Shown piece by piece: positions 10,531 through 21,032 of a stretch of 64,000 bases of DNA. Both the position numbers and the translations under genes were made by a program. The stretch comes from Salvator merianae. Taxonomy: Eukaryota; Chordata; Lepidosauria; Squamata; Teiidae. The stretch is from the NCBI GenBank assembly GCA_003586115.2, contig QVOM02000112.1, forward strand, positions 106,542,701 through 106,606,700, read 5' to 3'. Within the stretch, counting starts at the first letter, position 1; every line of letters begins with the position of its first letter. The notes under the pieces were generated by a model. That model saw nothing but the letters and a program-made list of their open reading frames with translations, searched no databases and was not told where the DNA came from.

Positions 10531-11828
10531 GCATGGATGAAACTCTGGGACTAGAAGGCAGGAAGATTAGGACCAACAGTCAGAGCCCAGGCTGAAAACT
10601 AGACTGTGAGGTAGGAGGTGGGAGGCTAAACTGGAAAGTGAAGGAAAAGCAAGAGAAAGAATAGAGTCTAGAGACTAAAGCGAAATTTGGAGAAAGACCA
10701 GAAACCATGATTTAGAGAAAAGGAAGGAATCAAAACTAGTATCCACCTCTATGCCTATGGTGTGCCCTGTTGAGACTGTGCATGGGTTGGAGAAAGGCTT
10801 CTGGCTCAGTAATGGAGCAGGGCGGAGCATGGTAAGCTGGTGGCTACCCGAACACAAATTGGCCCAACCAGCCAACCTTCAAGCCTGGGGAACAAAAGTT
10901 CCCTAGCTTTGAAGCTGCAGGCCACAAACATTTTGGCCATGTCCCAGAAATGGCTCCAGAAGTGGCCATCAATGAAATGTTATTGGTCTCCAGCATGGGC
11001 CATGGATCATTCCTGCTATGACTGCTTGCCTACACAGCAATGGCAGAAACCTTTCATGGTTTCTCGGTAGACTACTCCCAGTCTTGATGGCATGCGGACA
11101 CCCTGCATCCAGCACTGTGGTGTCACAGTCCAAAAGGACAATGTAGATAGTGCCAAATTGGCCAGGGCAGGAACAGGCAGGAACCTTGCTGGATAGCACT
11201 GGAAGTACTGGAGCAATTGCAAACTGGAATCTCCTCAAGGGCAGGAGGGAGAGAGAGGTTTCTCAAGATCGGGCAGATTGCAGGTTTACACAGCCACGGG
11301 AGTAACTCTTGGGAGGACAGACCAGGGGGACATTTATACATCTCCCACCCCAATCCACACTGAAGCCTCCTGTGCCACTCTAAGGCAAAAGACAAGGAGC
11401 AGCGATGGGAGAATGGCCTTTCGCTGTCTCACAGCACCCTGTCTCCTTGATTCAGATCATGGCAGCTGTTTGGATGCCCAGTTCAAACCAAGTGGAACTA
11501 TGCATTCCTTTGTGGTGTAGCCAATGGCTATAATGAGAATGCTTACATTGAGGGTAGCCCCCAAAGCAACTCAGGCAGCAACTGTATAAATGACCCTTCC
11601 AACACCGAAGAAGCACACCTCCTTCTCAAGCTGTTGTGCATATGTTGTGTATAAGTGCCTTCACAAGGCAAGCAGGCAGGGCTGGAGATTTTGCCAGGGA
11701 TGCTGGTTACCATGAAGCGGAACTGGAATCTTCAGAAGGAAGCAAGGAAGAGCAAATCAGAGTCCAAGAAACAAGCCAAATGGTTAATGCCAAGTAGTTC
11801 CCTTGACATTTGCTAATTGACTGCACAT
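10531..11828. other. Unassigned stretch, possibly an unrecognised repeat
   Basis: More GC-balanced than its neighbours, with several overlapping short frames on both strands (up to 90 codons), none with a recognisable domain. I do not recognise an element end. It could be an old LTR-type or composite repeat, but no paired LTR or TG...CA boundary is visible. Confidence 0.35.
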
Positions 11829-12300
11829 TACACCTGGGCTTGCACTGGTTGCCAATTATCTACCGGGAGAGTTTCAAGGTTTTATGCTTGACATACACAG
11901 CCCTAAGAAACTCATGATACCTTAAAGTACACTTCCGCTGTTATAAACCTGGAAGAGTCCTGAGATAACTGGAGAGGTCTTACCGAGGGTTCCACGTAAT
12001 ACAGGAGGTCGTCTTACAATAGCTCGCAGTCAGGCGTTTTCAGTGGTAGTACCTTCCCTTTGGAAAGCCCTCACCTCTGCTGTTCATGAGGTGCCTACAC
12101 TTACAACATACTGGTGTATCTTTTTACGCAGACATTCTCTGTGTGAAGGCTTGTTTCTTCCCTGGCCCACTCAGTTTTTAATGTGCTTTACTGCTTTTAC
12201 TCTGATTTTACCCTTGTTTTTAATGCTTTGTAAACTGCATTGAATTTTTTTAAAAAATGGAATGTGGTATAACAATGTCTTAAATAAATAAATAAAATAA
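11829..12300 (+). mobile_element. L2-type LINE 3' region, second subfamily
   Basis: Blocks TTGCACTGGTTGCCAATT, AGTTTCAAGGTTTT, TCAGGCGTTTTCAGTGGTAG, CCTTTGGAAAGCCCTC and the end GGAATGTGGTATAACAATG with (AAAT)n are typical of L2 3' sequence. The minus-strand copy at 46285-46545 belongs to the same subfamily. The 5' part corresponds to the C-terminus of ORF2 but is degraded. Confidence 0.75.
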
Positions 12301-13076
12301 ATGTTGTAGATTGTGCATACATTGGCCAACTCTGAACTGAAGCATGCATGAAGGAAAAAAATAAGAGCCCACTGAAGCTCTGAGCTTCTGGCTGTGGCCA
12401 GCCACTCCTAACTAGACCTTTCTTCTTCATGTTTCAGTGCACAGCCCGCATCTGTTTGCATGTCCAGCATCAACCAGGGCTTTGGTTTCATGTGCACAAT
12501 AAGCACAACGGAGCAGCTGCTCTTGGGTGGGCATTCTGCAGGATGAGTCAGAAAAATGGGCGACGGCCGAGTATTTCAGCAACTGAGGGGCACAGATGAT
12601 TCATTGCCCTGGAAACTTTTTTTCCTGGATCCTTTCTTTTGGATTGATGTGGTTTCATGTCAGCTTCAGTTTCACTTTCCCTTCACCATGCAATTGCTCT
12701 GGCAAGGTACCCACCACTGTTTAATACAGTACTATCTTTGAAATGGTTTCCCATTTGGGTTTTTCAACATTATTTTAATCTTGTTTATATGGAATGCGGT
12801 CTAGAAATGTAAAAATTGCATGTTCTGTGTGAATATATATAATCAGATAGAAAAATGGGCAAACGAAATGGAAAGGGTAATACAAAATACATGTCTGTGT
12901 GTTTGTCCCCAAAGAAAGGGGCTCTTGGAAAGACAGGGAGCCCTGTAGACAGTGAGGGACCAGGAGAAAATATGCCAGGGGCCCATGATCTAAGACAGTC
13001 CATAGTGGAGGGGAGGCTGGTATAAATTTTCTCAAAGTCATCTCTCAAGGAGAGGTGAGTCCAGGACCAAAACCTG
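12301..13076. other. Mostly unassigned; weak L2-like end
   Basis: A segment around 12575-12810 ends TTTATATGGAATGCGGTCTA followed by GAAATGTAAAA, reminiscent of an L2 tail without the AAAT run. The rest is not recognised. Confidence 0.35.
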
Positions 13077-13619
13077 TCAGGACCCTCTAACTCTTAAGCC
13101 CTGCCTGCAGGCATCTGTGAACTAAAATGCCTTTGCTTGTAACTTAGGGGAAGTATTTGTTTTTGGAGATGATTTTGGAATATCCATATATAGCGGAATA
13201 AGTGACATTTGGATACAACCTTGGTTTGCATCCCAATTATTTTGAATTTTGCAGCCAAACCAGGTGCGATATCGGCCTCATTGCTGCAGGGACATTTTTT
13301 TTCTGCAGAGTGTCCTAAAATTGTACTACATAGTTGTATTTTCTTTTAAGGGCATAAAAATGATACACTTGCACTTTCATGGCAGGAGTACATAGCTACC
13401 CCACCTGTACTTGTGAGAGTTAAAAAGCTCTTTACTTTGGGAAGGTATTCAGTGCAAAAGAATACATATAGACACTTTGGCACCTTCCCAAACCCATGTC
13501 TCTGCATCTCCAAAACCATCTCCAAAACCAACCGCTTCCCCTAAGTTACAAGCAAAGGCATTTTGCTTCACAGATGCCTCCAGGAAAGGCCATCATAAGA
13601 GTTAGAGGGCTCCTGATGG
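13077..13619. repeat. Long inverted repeat of unknown origin
   Basis: The left arm (13077-13178) includes CCCTCTAACTCTTAAG, GGCATCTGTGAAC, AATGCCTTTGCTTGTAACTT and TTTTGGAGATGATTTTGG. The right arm (13511-13619) carries the same blocks in inverted order. The arms are about 105 bp and separated by roughly 330 bp. A short piece resembling family D (13168-13219) begins at the inner edge of the left arm. No terminal motif or target duplication was found. Confidence 0.75.
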
Positions 13620-13754
13620 ATTTTGATCTGGATCCAGCCCAACTTCACCATCTACAACTAGCAGAATTTCCCCCCATACTGATGAGGGTTAAAGCATTAT
13701 TTGTAAGAGTGGGAGAAGCTGCTCTGACAATGCACTATCATCTTTAAGTATGAT
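13620..13754. other. Short unassigned spacer before CR1
   Basis: No feature recognised between the inverted repeat and the CR1 3' end. Confidence 0.4.
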
Positions 13755-13837
13755 TGAATCATAGAATCATAGAATCATAGAGTTGGAAGGGACCTCCAGG
13801 GTCATCGAGTCCAACCCCCTGCTCAATGCAGGATTCA

Positions 13838-15037
13838 CTACACCATCCTAGACAGATATCTGTCCAGCCTTTCCTTGAAGATCTCCAGCGAAGGAGAGCC
13901 CACCACCTCCTGTGGTAACCTGTTCCAGTGACTGATTGCCGTTATGGTCAGAAAGTTTTTCCTAATATCTAGCCTGTATCTACTCCCTTGAAGTTTCATC
14001 CCATTGTTTCTAGTCCTTCCTTCTTGCGCAACTGAGAATAGGGCCAATCCTTCTGCACTGTGACAGCCCTTCAGATACTTGAAAACAGCTATCATGTCTC
14101 CTCTCAGTCTTCTCTTCTGCAGGCTAAACATTCCTAGGTCCTTTAACCGTTCCTCATAGGACATGGTTTGCAGACCGCTCACCATTTTGGTCGCCCTTCT
14201 CTGAACTTGTTCCAGTTTGTCAATGTCCCTTTTAAACTGGGGCGCCCAGAACTGGACACAATACTCCAGATGAGGTCTGACCAAGGAAGAGTAAAGTGGG
14301 ACAATTACTTCTCGTGATCTAGACTCTATACTCCTCTTGATACAGCCCAGGATGATGTTTGCCTTTTTTGCAGCTGCGTCACACTGTTGACTCATGTTTA
14401 ATCTATGATCTACTAGTACACCCAGATCCTTTTCACATGTGCTGCTGCTCAGTGAGATTCCTCCCATTCTGTATTGGATATTGTCATTTTTCTTACCTAG
14501 ATGTAAAACTTTGCATTTCTCCCTGTTAAATGTCATTCTGTTAGTTTCAGCCCACTGTTCAAGCTTGTCCAAATCATTTTGAATCCTCTCCTTCTCCTCC
14601 CTAGTGTTAGCAACCCCTCCTAGCTTTGTGTTGTCTGCAAATTTGATCAGCGTCCCCTCGACACCTTCATCCAGATCGTTTATAAAAATGTTGAACAGCA
14701 ATGGGCCCAAGACAGAGCCTTGCGGTACCCCACTCGAGACAGTCTTCCAATCGGATGTGAAGCCATTTATGACCACTCTTTGAGTACGATCACTAAGCCA
14801 GTTATGAATCCACCTAACAGTTGTCCTGTCAATCCCATATTTGATCATTTTTTCAATAAGTATAGTATGAGACACCTTGTCAAATGCTTTGCTAAAGTCA
14901 AGATATACTATGTCCACAGCCTTTCCTTGATCGATCCATCCAGTAATTTTGTCATAAAAGGAAATGAGATTAGTCTGGCATGACTTGCTTGTTACAAATC
15001 CATGTTGGCTCTGGTTAATTACTGCATTCCCATCCAA
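13838..15037 (-). pseudogene. CR1 ORF2, reverse transcriptase palm and C-terminal part
   Basis: A 399-codon open frame. It has the RT blocks QHGFVTSKSCQTNL, VYLDFSKAFDKV (motif A), SSGVPQGSVLGPLLFNIFINDL and KFADNTKLGG (motif C). In active CR1 enzymes motif C is FADD; residue 136 is Asn here (codon 14630-14632), which should abolish metal binding. The C-terminal portion holds the usual CR1 end, LFSLQKRRLRGDMIAVFKYL. It is out of frame with the upstream 15019-15582 segment because of a probable one-base loss near 15080 in the VPGK coding triplets. The frame's first Met is not a real start. Confidence 0.9.
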
Positions 15038-15582
15038 GTGTTCCCATATATGCTGTTTAATGATTTGTTCAAGTATCTGCCTGGTACTGAAGTCAGGCTC
15101 ACAGGCCTGTAGTTGTCTGGGTCAGCCTTCTTTCCTTTTTTAAAGATAGGTACAACATTTGCCCTTCTCCAATCTTCTGGGACTTCTCCTGTTTTCCATG
15201 AGTTCTCAAATATCACAGAGAGTGGTTCAGCAATTATATCAGCTAATTCCTTCAGCACCCTAGGATGTAATTCATCTGGGCCTGGAGACTTGAATTCATT
15301 TAAGTTTGCTAAGTGTTCCCTCACCTTCTCCTTGTCCATACAGAGCCTTGATTCTCTTATTCCCTCAATAGCACAGTGAAGGCCAATTGATGTCTCATTT
15401 CCTTTCTGAGAGAAAACAGATGCAAAATAGGAGTTCAGAAGTTCTGCCTTCTCAATGTCGTTTTTGACCAAATCACCCTTCTCATTCTGTAAAGGTCCTA
15501 TAGCTTCTTTGACTTTTCTTTTGCTTCTGACATACCCCCAAAACCCTTTTTTATTGTTTTTGGCCTCTCTTGCAATCCTCAA
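15019..15582 (-). pseudogene. CR1 ORF2, linker and N-terminal reverse transcriptase blocks
   Basis: The frame reads RSKRKVKEAIGPL, then KSPGPDELHPRVLKEL, PEDWRRANVVPIFKKG and NYRPVSLTSVPG, which are the conserved blocks that precede motif A in CR1 RT. After VPG the frame drifts into a wrong reading, while the correct continuation appears in the 13838-15037 frame, locating the frameshift at about 15080. It is in frame with the endonuclease segment upstream and separated from it by one stop codon. Confidence 0.88.
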
Positions 15583-15642
15583 TTCATTTTTAGCTTTAGC
15601 CTTTCTGACACTTATCCTGCAGTTCCTGCAGATTGCATTATA

Positions 15643-16320
15643 TTATTCTTTTGATATGTCCCCCTCTTTCCATTTTTTAAACATTTCTTTTTTTCTTTTT
15701 AGCAAGTTATTAAGTTCAGGGTTCATCCACCCTGGTCTCTTTAGATGCTTGCCATTCTTTCTTCTTTTAGGAATTGTTAAAGATTGTGCCTCTAGAATCT
15801 CCTTTCTCAAAATTTCCCATCCTTCCTGGACATTTCTGTCCTTTAAGACATCCAGCCAATGGATCCTTCCTACCCTCCTTCTGAGTCCATCAAAATCTGC
15901 TCCTCTGAAGTCTAACCTTGAAGTCTGAGTCCTCTCAGATCTTCCTCCTTTCGTTATCCAAAACTCAATGATAGCATGGTCACTACCACCCAGGGTCCCA
16001 GTTACCCTTACTTCCTCAACCGTTTCCTCCCTGTTAGTAAGGATTAGGTCCAAGATAGCAGACCCCCTTGTTTTTTCCTCCATCCTTTGGAAAATGAAGT
16101 TATCTGCCAGAGAGGATAAGAATTTATTGGACCCGTGACTTTTGCCAGAGAGAGATTCCCAACAAATGTCCGGATAGTTAAAATCTCCCATAATCACTAG
16201 GTCGTGTTTCCCCGAGAGCTTGGCCATCTGATGTATAAATAGTTCATCCATATCTTCTGTTTGTCCAGGGGGTCTACAACAGTATCCTTTGTGTTGCTCT
16301 CTCCTTGTATTTTCACCCAA
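15643..16320 (-). pseudogene. CR1 ORF2, apurinic/apyrimidinic-type endonuclease C-terminal part
   Basis: The 225-codon frame contains IMGDFNYPDICW and, about 70 residues later, GGSDHAIIEF. These are the GDFN and SDH signatures of the APE-type nuclease that nicks target DNA in non-LTR elements. A TAA at 15643-15645 interrupts the frame directly before the YNAICRNCR linker, which continues in the same phase, so it is a point nonsense mutation rather than the natural end. The N-terminal catalytic blocks of the nuclease would lie upstream of 16320 but are not in a single clean frame. Confidence 0.88.
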
Positions 16321-16924
16321 ACGGTTTCTACAGGGCTTCCATTATCTGAAAGATTAATTTCTGTGGTGGTATATACTTTCCTTACATACAATGCAACACC
16401 TCCTCCCCTTTTATTAAGCCTGTTTTTTTTAAATAAGTTGTATCCTTCGAGCTCTGTGTTCCAATCATGTGTATCATCCCACCAAGTTTCAGTTATGCCT
16501 ATGACATCATATTTATTTTCCTGTGCTAAGATTTCCAGTTCTCCTTGTTAGTTTCCCATGCTTTGCGCATTGGTATAGAAACATTTTAGTTTGCGACCAA
16601 TGTCTCTTACAGGCTTGACTCCTCTAGTTTCCTTCCAAACTGTTTGTCTTTGTTCCTTCCTTTCATTTCTGGTAGCAAGATCCTTATCTGTATTTATTAG
16701 CTGCTTATCTTTCTCTGGACTTTTACTTCCCTTCCCCTTTCGCCCTAGTTTAAAGCTCTCCTGATGAGCGCAGCCAGTCTCCTGCCAAATATGTGCTTTC
16801 CTGTCTTTGTAAGATGGAGCCCAGCTCTTGCAAGGAGTCCATCATATAAGTAGTTTAGTCCATGGTCTAGAAATCCAAATCCTTGCTGGTAGCACCATTG
16901 ATCCGAACATGTGGTGCTGGAGAA

Positions 16925-17131
16925 AGTGTATGGATGCCTAGGTACTGCCTCCAGGTTGGAAAGACAGGCAGGATGCCGATAAAACCCATTTGCAGGGAGT
17001 CAAGAGCAGGTGAAGGTTTTTCCTTTGTCTTCTGCTTGAGAATGCCCAGAAGCACAGTGGGCAGTGTGTGACAGGATGCTGGACTAGATGGGCCGTGGCC
17101 TGATCCAGCAGGGCTCCTCTTATGTTCTTAT
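16925..17131 (+). mobile_element. CR1/L3-like LINE 3' tail
   Basis: Blocks ATGGATGCCTAGGTACTGCC, GAGAATGCCCAGAAGC, GCTGGACTAGATGGGCC and the repeated TTATGTTC end. It abuts the 5' end of the CR1 copy and shows little divergence from the copy at 5827. Confidence 0.8.
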
Positions 17132-17480
17132 GTAAAGTGTATGGATGGGACACATGGTTGGACCTTCTCAGGTGAGGGAGGGCAGCTAGATGCACCAGAA
17201 AATGGTACTTCACCACAACAAAGGAACCCGACTTAGGGAAGCCCTACTGATGCTGGTGTGTGGTACTCCTATGAAGTGTACCGTGCTGTTTTGATGGCAC
17301 ATCTGGCTGCTGAGTTTCCTGATGTTTTGCAAAAACAAAAGTAAAACCACTCTGTGCTTCATACACATGCTAGCACCTGCCCATATGCATGTAGATGCAA
17401 ATTTTGTTTGGAGTCATGGCATGCCAATTTACTGCACTTTGAGATAGAAATACAAGCTAACGAATAACAGAAACATACAC
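17132..17480. other. Unassigned non-coding stretch
   Basis: It starts with GTAAAGTGTATGGATGG, repeating the bases just before the L3 tail at 16920-16932 (GAAAGTGTATGGATG), which probably marks the target duplication of that tail. Nothing else recognised. Confidence 0.4.
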
Positions 17481-17890
17481 TAAGACCCCATCTATGGACC
17501 ATTAAGAAAGGGCAGCTCATGCCAGCATTGGAGCTGGCTCCAAAGGCTCTAACAACCAGGAATGAAATGGACCTGGGGATCCGTTTCAGCATGCACCTTA
17601 TTGTGCTGCCAAAGTGGTCTCTTGTGGTAAACCAGACCATGAAAGTGTATGCTGCCTGCATGCCTCTGTGGTCCAGTTTACCACTAGTATGGTGGTAGAC
17701 CTCTTTAAAGAAGTCTACTGGTATACCAGACTTGCCAGCCATTTGGAGACACCTAGTCCAGTTTGGTCCAGTCTACTCTCTGTCCTGTGCAGATGGCAAG
17801 TACTAGGAGTAGGAAGGACTTCCCTTAGACTGTCCCAGTAGTGCAGAAGGGAGGCCTGTAGTCCCTTTCCTGAACTGGACTATGGCAAAC
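17481..17890 (-). mobile_element. Family B element, minus orientation, worn ends (copy B3)
   Basis: The internal order GAGCTGGCTCCAAAGGC, GCATGCACCTTATTGTGCTGCC, GGTGGTAGACCTCTTTAAAG and GGTCCAGTCTACTCTCTGTCC is the reverse of copies B2 and B10. Neither terminal inverted repeat is clear, so boundaries are approximate. Confidence 0.55.
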
Positions 17891-19037
17891 TGTGGAAATA
17901 GTCAAAGATCACTCTAAGAGTAACACTCTAAGAACACAGATTGTGCCCTCATGCAGAACCTGCCTCTGTTATTGTTCCAGATGTGAAAGAATGGGTTTGT
18001 TGTCACTTGTATCACACAGTCAAGCCAATGGGAAATGAACTCCTGCTTCCTCATCGATACTGACATTGGGTGTCTGGGGCATGGATCCTATGAAGAGTCG
18101 AGAAGAAAAGGTAAGGAATAAACAGCAAACATTGGCTTACTTTAACAGTACAGCTTAAAACCTACCTATGCCTCAGGCGGAATGGCAGCCCCTTTCACAC
18201 TAAGCAATATCTGTGTTGAAAATCGGAAGAGAAGCAGTTGAAAAACATGAAGGGTATATGCCTTGATCAATCAATTGTCTTTTATCAGTTACATGGTAGG
18301 AAATGCAAGGTTCCTTTATAGATCCAACATTGCCTTTTTCAGAGACAACAACCTGCATGTGAGTAGGAAATGCACAACCCAAGAACTGCTAAAGTTTCCA
18401 TTCCCATTGAGCTTTGCATACAATTCTGAGTAACTGGACAGTGAAAATGGGCTCATAACATGCCACAGTTGCTTTAATAATAATAAAAAAAAAAATTAAG
18501 AACCCCTCCGATTTCTGGCCAATCCATGGGCAGGATCTGCATAATGGCAGATTATGGTGCTTAAAGGACCGAGGTGCTTGTTCCAGCCCTAGAGATGGCC
18601 AGTCTGCTGTTCACATGCTCCTCTTTCTTCCGCCCATCATAAACTTTGAAGTTTCTGCCTAGCGCCATTTCAGATGGTGCAGGAAGTGGCCCCAGAAACC
18701 GTTGGGCACAGAGCCAGGAAGAGAGCACAACACATAGGTCGACAAGATGGTGGCAGAGAGAGGATGCAGTGGAAAAGTGCCGTCAGAGTAGTTTTTCACA
18801 TTTGGCATAAAAAGCAACTTCAACAGTGCTTTACAGCCTTCTGTGGTGGGGGTCTAGTCTGGTCTGATGAGTATGGGGATGTGCAATTGTTATGCGTCTC
18901 AGGCTTTTCCCTAATGGCATTTATATGCTTCTTGGATCCTGCCACATTCTGTGGTTGCTTAACACTGTTGAATGATTGCAAGCACAAGAGGACAGCAGAA
19001 CTTCACCCAGGACTGCAGTTTCAAGCAAAGTCTTTAA
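17891..19037. other. Unassigned non-coding stretch before element C1
   Basis: A 244-codon plus frame (18674-19408) starts here and runs into element C1; it has no recognisable domain and its second half is transposon sequence. No exon-like splice pattern was recognised. Confidence 0.4.
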
Positions 19038-20529
19038 GGGCGCAGTCCAACATCATCAATTTAATCCGTATTGGAAGAGTACGAAGACTGAGTTCGTCTT
19101 TTGATCATTCCCATATTTGCGTGTTAACACGGACTCAACTGGGACTTGCTCATTCTCACACTGATGTTTCCCATGCTTGGTGTGGAGAAACTGTACCTTC
19201 TGGTCTCCTCTCCTTGCCAAATTCCCCTCCCTGTACAGTCAGTGATTGGCTGCAGTCCCAATGTTCAAAACTTGACTTCACAGGGGTGGGCAAGTCAAGC
19301 TCCACCCTCCGTCTGTCCCTGCTGCCATCTCAAAACATGGATTCACTTAGCGGCATTATTAATCATTTGCTGTTTGCTTCTCCTCCAGCCTGTATCTACA
19401 CAAGCTGATCTTTGAAACCACATCTACTATGAAATAAAGCTTCTTAAAGGTCAGATCGTGATTTCTGCTCTTTTGCAATTGCACTTTTGCATAATTGCCC
19501 AATTTAAAAGTAGCACAAAAGCAGGGATACGTCCATGAAGAGGGGGGAACATGTGGGGGGCTCCATTATTGTGATAGTGAAGTTAGTGGCCAGCAAATGG
19601 ACTCTACTCACCTCCTCCCAAAATATCCACAGTGGCATTTGCCCCACTATGTAGCTGTGTGACTGCACCCCCAAACAGGCACAGTGTTTTGAATTAAAAC
19701 TCTCTCATGGCAGCGTGGCAAAGACATCCAACATGTCCACCCCCCGAAAAGCGCTCCAGATGAGGAGCTGTTGTGTTGCTGAGTTTTTATGCAAAAGTGA
19801 AGGAAAGGGTCCCCAGATTGTGGGAGAAGAGGGAGCAACCAGGAGCAAGGAATGCATTTTGGGACTGCCTTCTCCATCCCAGCCCACTGTTTTCTCCAGC
19901 TGGCCAGTTGGCTGTGGCACCCTCCTTCCCTAGCGTGCAGCCTACAGTGAACCGTGTCACTGCCTGAAGTTTGCTGTAGCACTGTGGTGGTTTGCACAAA
20001 ACTCAATAAACCTAGAAGGAGCTCTGAGATGGAAGTGGAGGAAGCCTTTAATTTCTTCTTGGCAGTGCCAAATGGGGGATAAAGAAGGAGGAAGGACTGC
20101 AGATTGGCAAAGGAAAATGGAGAACAGCTTCCTTTTCTCCTGGCAGTGATGGAAGGAGGGATAAAGGAGGAGGAAGGAAGTTCAATGCTCCCTGCCCTCC
20201 TACACCTGCTGGCCGTGGTGCCTGCCCTCCCAAGTACAGCACCCACAACAAAGTCCATCATTGGATGGCAGGAAATGGGGAGCCCTCCCTCTGCATAACC
20301 CCAAAAGAGTACAGTCCCTCCCAAATAACCTCCTTTCGCATTCCCACATGGTAAAGTAAAACAGGCTAGCGATCTGAAACAGAATGAGAGTTCATTAAAT
20401 CTGAATGTAAAGTAATCCAGATTTTGGCAATCTAGTCCAGAAAAACTACAGAAAGGCAAATTTACGTTGGGCCAACAGGAACTGAAGATGCCCTATAAAC
20501 TGATTAAATTCCATGTTGGAAAGCAGGCC
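19038..20529. mobile_element. Family C non-autonomous DNA transposon, about 1.5 kb (copy C1)
   Basis: It starts GGGCGCAGTCCAACATC after TAA and ends CATGTTGGAAAGCAGGCC before AAA, giving a two-of-three target match. Long blocks are shared with C2 at 60313: TAATCCGTAT, GTCAGTGATTGGCTGCAGTC, GGGCAAGTCAAGCTCC, GGATTCACTTAGCGGCATTA, CCATCATTGGATGG and GGCTAGCGATCTG. It contains an extra internal stretch (about 19560-20000) not evident in C2. A 270-codon minus frame (19647-20459) crosses the element but is broken in C2 and shows no transposase motif. CpG sites intact in C2 are often TG or CA here, so C1 is the older copy. Confidence 0.8.
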
Positions 20530-20704
20530 AAAGATTTATCATAGCTGCTTGCTCTTGGGTGCAGCACCAAACAGGCTAAGCGGAAGACTGTGGGATACTT
20601 GGTTTTACAATGGCTTCTCCCCTCAGAATGTAGCTGATTTTTTTGAAATAGGGACAGGTTTGCCGAATGTAGAGTTATAAGTCAATGCTTACGCTCCAGT
20701 CTCA
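20530..20704. other. Short unassigned spacer
   Basis: Between C1 and A5; nothing recognised. Confidence 0.4.
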
Positions 20705-21032
20705 GGGCCTTTCTTCATTTACCTTTATTCTGGGACATGGGCCTCTTTTGGTCCTATGTCTGGGTGTGAATGCTGCACAGAACGGTGTGGTTGTGGTTGG
20801 ACAGTTGCACACTGTGTCCTTGGTCACCATGACACTGGCCAGATGTTTCCCTGACTGCTATCATGGTGGGGCAGTCAGCATTCACACTGGGAGTGCTGGA
20901 AACCCGTTTCTGGGATGTTCCAACCCTCACAATGTGGATGACTATGTGCCACACTGTGCCACACTGCAGGGACTATTCCACTGTGGAATGTGCGCAATTG
21001 AACATGCCATGGCGGAAAGTAGAAAAAGGCCC
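20705..21032. mobile_element. Chimeric element: family B-like left end, family A body (copy A5)
   Basis: The left 30 bp read GGGCCTTTCTTCATTTACC, as in family B, whereas the body (GGGTGTGAATGCTGCAC, CACCATGACACTGGCC, CCTCACAATGTGG) and the right end (GTGGAATG...CATGCCATGG, then AAAAAGGCCC) are family A. Flanks TCA and CAA do not give an exact 3-bp match. It may derive from gap repair or template switching between two related elements. Confidence 0.7.

Larger units (their letters stand above)
13755..16924 (-). mobile_element. Near-complete CR1 LINE, minus strand, inactive
   Basis: The 3' end at 13755 has the CR1 hallmark: three ATTCTATG-type tandem octamers next to the conserved CCTCCAGGGTCATCGAGTCC block. 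Upstream on the minus strand come reverse transcriptase, a connecting region and an endonuclease. Coding continuity is broken by a stop at 15643-15645 and a frameshift near 15080, and the RT active site is altered (FADN). The 5' part (16320-16924) is untranslated or disrupted. It ends abruptly at an L3 tail at about 16925. CR1 copies longer than 3 kb are rare because most are 5'-truncated, so this is a relatively young insertion. Confidence 0.9.

Noticed and set aside
10531..11828. Possible multi-exon gene suggested by several overlapping frames
   Set aside because: Frames are short, on both strands, and lack domains or consistent splice sites.
18674..19408. 244-codon plus-strand open frame
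   Set aside because: Its second half is element C1, and no domain, codon bias or start context supports a protein.
19647..20459. 270-codon minus-strand open frame in C1
   Set aside because: The homologous part of C2 is disrupted and only a short stretch of reading frame is shared; no transposase motif is present.
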